Assembly (NCBI GenBank): GCA_025355005.1
Contig: JANXLV010000336.1
Coordinates: 1 to 42,995, forward strand
DNA from: Myxococcales bacterium
GTDB taxonomy: Bacteria; Myxococcota_A; Polyangia; Polyangiales; Polyangiaceae
Reading direction: 5' to 3'
Length of the DNA stretch: 42,995 nt
The position numbers and the translations under genes are program-made. Positions 38,359-42,995 of the stretch are shown here, in pieces. Each line of letters opens with the position of its first letter. The first letter of the stretch is position 1. Under the pieces are notes generated by a model. That model worked only from the letters and a program-made list of their open reading frames with translations, did no database searches and was not told the DNA's origin.

Positions 38359-39801
38359 ATGCGTTCGCTCGTCTGGTTTCGCGGCAAGGATCTCCGCATC
38401 ACCGATCACGAGCCGCTCACGCGCGCCATCGCGGATGGCGACGTCATCCCGCTCTTCGTGCTCGATCCGTATTTCTTCTCGCCCGAGCGCGCGCGGCAGC
38501 TCCCGCATCGCATGCAGTTCCTGCTCGAGTCCATCGAGAGCCTCCGCGAGAACATCGCCGCGCTTGGCTCGCGCCTCTTGCTGGTCTCCGGGAAGAGCCA
38601 CGAGGTCGTTCCGGAGCTCGCGCGCCGCTTCCGGGTCGAGCGCGTGCTCGCGCACCGCTGGACGGAGCCCTTCGGCCGCGCGCGCGACGAGAAGGTGCAG
38701 GCCGCGCTCGGGTCGATCAAGCTGGTGCTTTCGGAGGGGGAGACGCTGTTGCGGCCGGGCGCGCTGCGCACGGGGCAGGGCGGCGTCTTCTCCGTCTACA
38801 CGCCGTTCATGCGCGCGCACCGGAAGGCGTACGTCGAATCGCCAGGGCGAAAGCCGCTTCGTGCGCCCGCGCGGCTGCCGGCGCTTCCGGAGGATGTAGA
38901 AGCAGACGAGTCTGCGCTGCCCACGCTGGCCTCGCTGGGCCTCACGCACAACCCGGAGCTACTCCGCGGCGGCGAGCGCGCGGCGCGTGAGCGAATGAAG
39001 GCGTTCTTCAATGCGCCCGTGAAGAGCTACGTGGAGACGCGCGACCGTATGGATCTCGCCGGAGGCAGCCGGCTGTCGCAGGATCTGAAGTTCGGGCTGG
39101 TCTCGGTGCGCGAGGTGTGGACGGCCGCGGGCATGTCGCTCACCCCTGGCAGCGTGCCGCGCGAGAAGTTCGAGAACGAGCTGATCTGGCGCGAGTTCTC
39201 GCACCACTCACTATGGGACAGGCCGCACCTTCTCCATGAGCCGTTCCGCGCTGACTTCAAGGACTTCCCGTGGCGCCGTGACGGCAAAAGTGCCGAGCGC
39301 GACCTCGCGTGGTGGAAGGAGGGCAAGACGGGGTATCCGGTCGTCGACGCAGCCGCGCGGCAGCTGCTGCACGAGGGCTTCGTCCACAATCGCGCGCGCA
39401 TGATCGCGGCGAGCTTCCTCACGAAGCACCTGCTGATTGACTACAAGCTCGGCGAGGTGCACTACCTGCGCTACCTCACCGACGGCGACTGGGCGCAGAA
39501 CAACGCCGGCTGGCAATGGTCCGCGGGTTGTGGCTGCGACGCGCAGCCATACTTCCGCGTCTTCAATCCGGTGACGCAGGGCGAGAGGTTCGATCCGGAT
39601 GGCGCATACGTGCGTCGATGGGTGCCGGAGCTCGCCATGATGCGTGCAAAATACATTCATTCCCCGTGGGACGCGCCACCTGAGGACCTCGCGCGCGCGG
39701 GCGTGACGCTCGGGAAGACTTACCCCCGTCCGATCGTGGAGCACGCGGCTGCGCGGGTCCGCTTCCTTGCGACTGCGAAGAAACACCTCGCGTCGACATA
39801 G
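38359..39801 (+). CDS. phrB: Deoxyribodipyrimidine photolyase (class I-like)
   Basis: 480 residues. The N-terminal photolyase alpha/beta domain starts RSLVWFRGKDLRITDH. The FAD domain has KTGYPVVDAAARQLL, VHNRARMIAASFLTKHLL, DGDWAQNNAGWQWSAGCGCD and PYFRVFNPVTQGERFDPDG. The enzyme uses light to split UV-induced pyrimidine dimers. The position equivalent to E. coli Trp359, the middle of the electron-transfer Trp triad, is Tyr here (LLIDYKLGE versus LLIDWREGE). The first and last Trp appear present (PWRRD, GWQW). ATG 38359 begins the conserved N-terminus. It stands alone, convergent with a response regulator. Confidence 0.93.
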   Translation: MRSLVWFRGKDLRITDHEPLTRAIADGDVIPLFVLDPYFFSPERARQLPHRMQFLLESIESLRENIAALGSRLLLVSGKSHEVVPELARRFRVERVLAHRWTEPFGRARDEKVQAALGSIKLVLSEGETLLRPGALRTGQGGVFSVYTPFMRAHRKAYVESPGRKPLRAPARLPALPEDVEADESALPTLASLGLTHNPELLRGGERAARERMKAFFNAPVKSYVETRDRMDLAGGSRLSQDLKFGLVSVREVWTAAGMSLTPGSVPREKFENELIWREFSHHSLWDRPHLLHEPFRADFKDFPWRRDGKSAERDLAWWKEGKTGYPVVDAAARQLLHEGFVHNRARMIAASFLTKHLLIDYKLGEVHYLRYLTDGDWAQNNAGWQWSAGCGCDAQPYFRVFNPVTQGERFDPDGAYVRRWVPELAMMRAKYIHSPWDAPPEDLARAGVTLGKTYPRPIVEHAAARVRFLATAKKHLAST

Positions 39802-39816
39802 GTCCGCCTGGCGGCG

Positions 39817-40539
39817 TCAGCCCTCCTCGGCGACCTCGTCCGGAGGGAGAAACAGGTCGATGAGCTGCGCCTGCGAGTGCACGCCCACCTTCGAGAAGAT
39901 CGACTTCAGGTGATTGCGGACCGTGCTCGGCGAGATGCCCAGCGTCCTTGCGATCGTGGGGACGCGGCGATTTGCGAGGAGTCCGTTGAGGACCTCTCGC
40001 TCGCGAGATGACAGCGTGGCGATCTCGGGGCGCCCGTCGACGTTGATGTGCAGGGGCTTGACCAGCGGTAAGAGGCCACCGTCCGCCAGCGTGCCCGCGA
40101 TCTTCGCGATAGCGTCCTCCATGTTCCTGCGCTTGTTCGCCTCGTCGAGGCGCGAGAAGGCGAGCTCCACCGACGCGAGGAGCTGACGCTCCGAGAATGG
40201 CTTCACCACGAACGCGTGTGGCGACACCAGCACGGCGCGGGCAACGGTCGATGCGTCGCTGTGGGCGGACACGAAGACAGCGGGCACCTCGAACTCATCG
40301 TAGATGTCCTTCGCGAGCTCGACACCGTCGCGTTCACCGCCGAGCTCGATGTCGAGCAGGCAGAGGTCCGCGTGCTCCTGGCGCAGCGTGCGAAAGAGCC
40401 CATCCTCGTCGCGCACGCTGGGCAGGAGCTCGAACCCCGCGCCGACGAGGATGCGACGCATGTCGCGTTCGAGCATCCCGTCGTCTTCGACCAGCAGGAG
40501 CCGGCGTCTGGGGGCGGACGAGCTTTCGGAGATCGCCAT
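39817..40539 (-). CDS. LuxR/NarL-family response regulator
   Basis: 240 residues from ATG 40539. The receiver domain has RRLLLVEDD (acidic pocket), Asp63 (CLLDIELGG), Ser (FVSAHSD) and Lys (FVVKPFS). A helical linker (EANKRRNMEDAIAKIAG) precedes the LuxR helix-turn-helix LSSREREVLNGLLANRRVPT followed by IARTLGISPSTVRNHLKSIF. No kinase gene is adjacent, so it is an orphan. It is divergent from the alpha/beta hydrolase gene across about 80 bp and could control it. The longer upstream frame lies antisense to that gene and is rejected. Confidence 0.92.
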   Translation of the reverse strand: MAISESSSAPRRRLLLVEDDGMLERDMRRILVGAGFELLPSVRDEDGLFRTLRQEHADLCLLDIELGGERDGVELAKDIYDEFEVPAVFVSAHSDASTVARAVLVSPHAFVVKPFSERQLLASVELAFSRLDEANKRRNMEDAIAKIAGTLADGGLLPLVKPLHINVDGRPEIATLSSREREVLNGLLANRRVPTIARTLGISPSTVRNHLKSIFSKVGVHSQAQLIDLFLPPDEVAEEG

Positions 40540-40617
40540 CGTGCTACCATCGTAAACTACCGTGATTCCGCAATCCAGCGTCACTCCAAACACTTCGGAT
40601 AGCGGACCGAACGCGGC

Positions 40618-41754
40618 ATGAAGCTCCGCTTTCCAGGCGGGACAAAGTCGCTCGCGGCGCGGGTGGCGGCCAGGGCGGCGTCCGTCCTGGACGAGGCGTT
40701 TCTCACGGTGATCGACGTCGAGGGGAGCCGCAGCGCGAAGCGAACGATCGCGAAGTTCACGCACGAGGAGCGCGTGAAGATCCTCACCGATATTGCGCGT
40801 GCCTACGACATGCCGGAGTACTTCACCACGCCTGGAACTTTCTTCGAGGCGCCGCCGGCAAAGGTGCCGCGACGAACAGTCGTCTCCGAGGTCGTTGGCG
40901 GCTTCGGTCGCGCGCAGAAAACACGCACGACCGATCTGTCGTGGGAGAGCGGCTACATTCCGCGCCACGAGGGCGTGCGCGCAAAGTTCGAATCGCGCAT
41001 CCCGAATCGCACCGCCCACGCGCGCCTCATCTCGGGAGGTGAAGGACGGCCCTCGATCGTGCTCGTCCACGGCTACATGGGCGGGCAGTGGGCATTCGAG
41101 GAGCGGCAGTGGCAGATCGGAGCGCTCCTTCGCGCTGGGCTCGACATCGCGCTCTTCGTGCTCCCGTTCCACGCGAAGCGGAGCGATCGCGTCGGTCGTG
41201 TGCCGATCTTTCCCGGCGGCGATCCTCGCTTCAACAACGAGGCGTTCGGGCAGGCCGTGTTCGACGCGCGCGCACTCTGCGCGCACCTCTACGAGGCGGG
41301 AGCGCCCGCGGTCGGTGTGATGGGCGTGAGCCTTGGCGGCTTCCTCACTTCGTTGCTGGCGACCGTGGAGCCACGGCTTGCGTTCGCGGCGCCCGTGATC
41401 CCGCTCGCCTCGCTGGCAGACTTTGCGCACGCACGCGGCAGGCTTGGTGAGAGCGCGGAGGAGGCGAGGATCGAGCACACTGCGCTGGAGCACGCGACGC
41501 GCGTGGTGAGCCCGCTCGCGCGCCCGCTCCTGATTCCTGCGTCGCGTGTGCTGGTGCTCGCGGCGGAGGGTGATCGCGTGACGCCCATCGCGCACGCGCG
41601 CGGCATCGCAGCACACTTCGGCGCGGACATGCATCTGCTCTCGGGCGGGCACCTGCTGCAGCTGGATCGCAAGGACGGCCTGCGCGCGGTGGTTTCGATG
41701 CTGCGGCGCGAGGGCGTCCTCACCCCGCGTGAGCCACGTCCGTCACGAAGCTGA
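40618..41754 (+). CDS. Alpha/beta hydrolase
   Basis: 378 residues. A basic N-terminal segment and a linker precede a hydrolase core with VLVHGYMGG (oxyanion region), nucleophile elbow GVSLGG (Ser in MGVSLGGFL), an acid candidate in VLAAEGDRVTP, and the catalytic His in LLSGGHLLQ. No signal peptide, so cytoplasmic. The long N-terminus before the core (about 140 residues) and the PFHAKRSDRVGRVPIFPGGD stretch resemble the DUF2048/abhydrolase-18 type. Substrate unknown. The 3' end overlaps the convergent esterase-like lipoprotein by about 35 bp. Confidence 0.82.
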   Translation: MKLRFPGGTKSLAARVAARAASVLDEAFLTVIDVEGSRSAKRTIAKFTHEERVKILTDIARAYDMPEYFTTPGTFFEAPPAKVPRRTVVSEVVGGFGRAQKTRTTDLSWESGYIPRHEGVRAKFESRIPNRTAHARLISGGEGRPSIVLVHGYMGGQWAFEERQWQIGALLRAGLDIALFVLPFHAKRSDRVGRVPIFPGGDPRFNNEAFGQAVFDARALCAHLYEAGAPAVGVMGVSLGGFLTSLLATVEPRLAFAAPVIPLASLADFAHARGRLGESAEEARIEHTALEHATRVVSPLARPLLIPASRVLVLAAEGDRVTPIAHARGIAAHFGADMHLLSGGHLLQLDRKDGLRAVVSMLRREGVLTPREPRPSRS

Positions 41755-42574
41755 TCGCCTCACCCATGATCTCGTCGATGTTCGCGGAGTAGTAGTGCCC
41801 CGCCTTGGGCATCACGAAGAGCTTCGCGGGGAAGCCGGCATCGTGCAGGCGCTTGACTGTGGCGCGCTCCCCCGACAGCTCGCCGCCAAACTCGCCCGCG
41901 ATGAGCGCGACCGCGCGCACCTTCGCAGCACGGAGCCGCTGCACATCCAGCGAGACGTTCGCCTCCGTCAGGATCAGGTACGACCATCGTCCAGGATGCA
42001 TCGCCGCGATCGTCGGCGCGATGTACGCGCCACGTGAGAAGCCCGTGAGGATCGCCCCCCCGCGGTCCATCTCGTTCGGGTACGCCGCATCGACGGCAGC
42101 AATGGACGCCTCCAGATCGCGATCGACCGAGGCTTCATCCTCCGTCCACGTCGGCGGATTGTACGCGCCACCGCAGCTGCCGTTGCCACTCGGGCAGACA
42201 AGGAACCCCTCCGACTTCGCTGCAGAGGTCCAGTACCCACACGCATACCCCGGCGGATTGCACATGCCGTGAAGGTTCGCGATGAGCCGCTTCTTCCCGC
42301 CAGCAGGAACGGTGAAATACACGTTCCGCTTCGGAGCAAAGGGAAGCTCGAAAGGCCCAGTGACCCGAGGAGCAAGAAAAGCGCTGAGCCCGTCCCGCTC
42401 ACCAACGGAGGACGGAGAGGTCGAGGTCGAGGTCGAGGTCGAGGTCGAAGTCGAGGTCGAGGTCGAGGTCGAGGTCGAAGTCGAAGTCGAAGCCGAAGTC
42501 GAAGTCGCTCGCGATGCCGGTGCACACGCGGAAATCATCGCCAAGACGAGGACGGCAGGACCGAAGGGCTTCAT
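41720..42574 (-). CDS. Lipoprotein alpha/beta hydrolase with Ser-Thr linker
   Basis: 284 residues from ATG 42574 (TTG 42580 possible). The lipobox is MISAC (Cys17). An uninterrupted Ser-Thr repeat (residues 25-50) follows, then a hydrolase domain with LIANLHGMCN, nucleophile elbow TGFSRGAY, LIAGEFGGE (acid) and the catalytic His in MPKAGHYYSANID. The fold suits an esterase or peptidase anchored in the envelope. Cysteine pairs (GMCNPPGYACG, CPSGNGSCG) suggest disulfides. The Ser-Thr linker is coded by the same hexamer as that of the 13-haem cytochrome. Confidence 0.85.
   Translation of the reverse strand: MKPFGPAVLVLAMISACAPASRATSTSASTSTSTSTSTSTSTSTSTSTSTSTSPSSVGERDGLSAFLAPRVTGPFELPFAPKRNVYFTVPAGGKKRLIANLHGMCNPPGYACGYWTSAAKSEGFLVCPSGNGSCGGAYNPPTWTEDEASVDRDLEASIAAVDAAYPNEMDRGGAILTGFSRGAYIAPTIAAMHPGRWSYLILTEANVSLDVQRLRAAKVRAVALIAGEFGGELSGERATVKRLHDAGFPAKLFVMPKAGHYYSANIDEIMGEAISFVTDVAHAG
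42417..42500 (-). repeat. Hexanucleotide TCGACC/TCGACT array coding (Ser-Thr)n
   Basis: About 13 six-base units, read TCGACC or TCGACT on the minus strand, encode the Ser-Thr linker of the hydrolase lipoprotein just after its lipidated Cys. Frame-neutral copy-number change is possible. It matches the array at 35517-35582. Confidence 0.85.
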
Positions 42575-42676
42575 ACCCAAGACATCGTCGCAGCGCCCAA
42601 GAGTGTGACGCGAGCGAGAATACCGGCAAAAAAGCGTGTCTCCCGCATACCGGCAAACCGCGCCAGGCGAGGCCTC

Positions 42677-42995
42677 TTAGTGGATGCCCGGTGGGGTCGG
42701 TGCGGTCTTGTCTGACTGGATGCAGCTGGAGAGGTCGAAGAACATGAATTCGAGCGCCTTCTCCTGCGGCGTCAGATCACCCAGGATGCACGAGTCCGGG
42801 AACGTGGGCTGCCCACTCAGCGCGGCGGCTGACACGTGGAAGTCGCTGAAGACAACGCGACCGCACACCTTGTCGTCCGCGACGCCGAGCGGCGTGTTGA
42901 AGGTGATGTGCATCACGCCGGGGCCTTCGCCATGAAAGTCCGCCTCGTAGTTCCAGCGCTGCGCCGGGGGGTTGTTCTCCTTGATGAGATCGTGC
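42677..42995 (-). CDS. Conserved hypothetical protein, C-terminal part
   Basis: The gene continues beyond the window end, so only the last 105 or so residues are visible, ending at TAA 42677-42679. Features are PPAQRWNYEADFHGEGPGVM, DKVCGRVVFSDFHVS, FPDSC and TPQEKALEFMFFDLSSCIQS. Similar C-termini (CGRVVFSDFHV, then PQEKALEFMxFDLxSC) recur, from memory, at the ends of large exported myxobacterial proteins. Three cysteines suggest an extracytoplasmic location. The bases between it and the lipoprotein start at 42574 contain no gene. Confidence 0.65.
   Translation of the reverse strand, partial: HDLIKENNPPAQRWNYEADFHGEGPGVMHITFNTPLGVADDKVCGRVVFSDFHVSAAALSGQPTFPDSCILGDLTPQEKALEFMFFDLSSCIQSDKTAPTPPGIH

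Noticed and set aside
40540..41652. Upstream extension of the LuxR-type regulator frame
   Set aside because: It is antisense to the alpha/beta hydrolase; the receiver domain starts at the ATG at 40539.

Overview
The window is about 43 kb of high-GC DNA. It is dense with cytoplasmic Ser/Thr protein kinases, Cys-rich lipoproteins, FHA/AAA+ regulators and multihaem cytochromes. This mix suggests a myxobacterium of the Polyangiales type (inferred from gene content only; no rRNA or other marker gene is present).

Layout. 1-2.4 kb is an accessory edge: the 3' end of a phage or contractile-tail baseplate gene, about 700 bp without a convincing gene that carries two families of short tandem repeats, a two-gene nucleotidyltransferase toxin-antitoxin-like pair, and the 3' half of a tRNA-Ser(UGA) that looks like an integration scar. 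2.4-10.7 kb holds an FAD oxidoreductase, a lipoprotein gene with two apparent compensating frameshifts, two Cys-rich lipoproteins, and an ECF sigma factor / FecR-like / exported barrel-like protein / cystine-knot operon. 10.7-14.1 kb holds a broken beta-propeller gene, a NosB-like membrane protein coupled to an FGE-like lipoprotein, and a possible DNA-binding protein followed by two strong palindromes.

14.2-21.3 kb (minus strand) is a clade II (Sec-type) nitrous oxide reductase operon in the order nosZ-nosB-nosD-nosF-nosL-nosY-cytochrome c-fasciclin. Divergent from it (21.6-24.3 kb) is an overlapping histidine kinase / NtrC-family regulator pair. The regulator lacks the GAFTGA loop that normally contacts sigma-54. 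A 14-bp palindrome, TCTCA-N4-TGAGA, occurs three times in perfect form: upstream of nosZ, upstream of the NosB-like operon 10 kb away, and in the control region next to a small exported protein at 24.3-24.8 kb. Sigma-54-like elements (GG-N10-GC) follow the first two. I read this as an undescribed local nos regulon.

24.8-33.3 kb is a signalling block: two Ser/Thr kinases with near-identical C-terminal tails flank an FHA-AAA+ regulator (also without GAFTGA), followed by a TPR/PEGA protein, a GON-like lipoprotein and a third kinase. 33.4-38.3 kb encodes a YbjN-like protein, an outer-membrane barrel translationally coupled to a 13-haem cytochrome (a candidate porin-cytochrome conduit), a small acidic protein and an Ig-like/haem lipoprotein. 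38.4-43 kb has a photolyase, a LuxR-type response regulator, two alpha/beta hydrolases and the end of another conserved hypothetical gene.

All function calls come from reading motifs by eye; no database search was possible. Percentages and homology scores are therefore not given.
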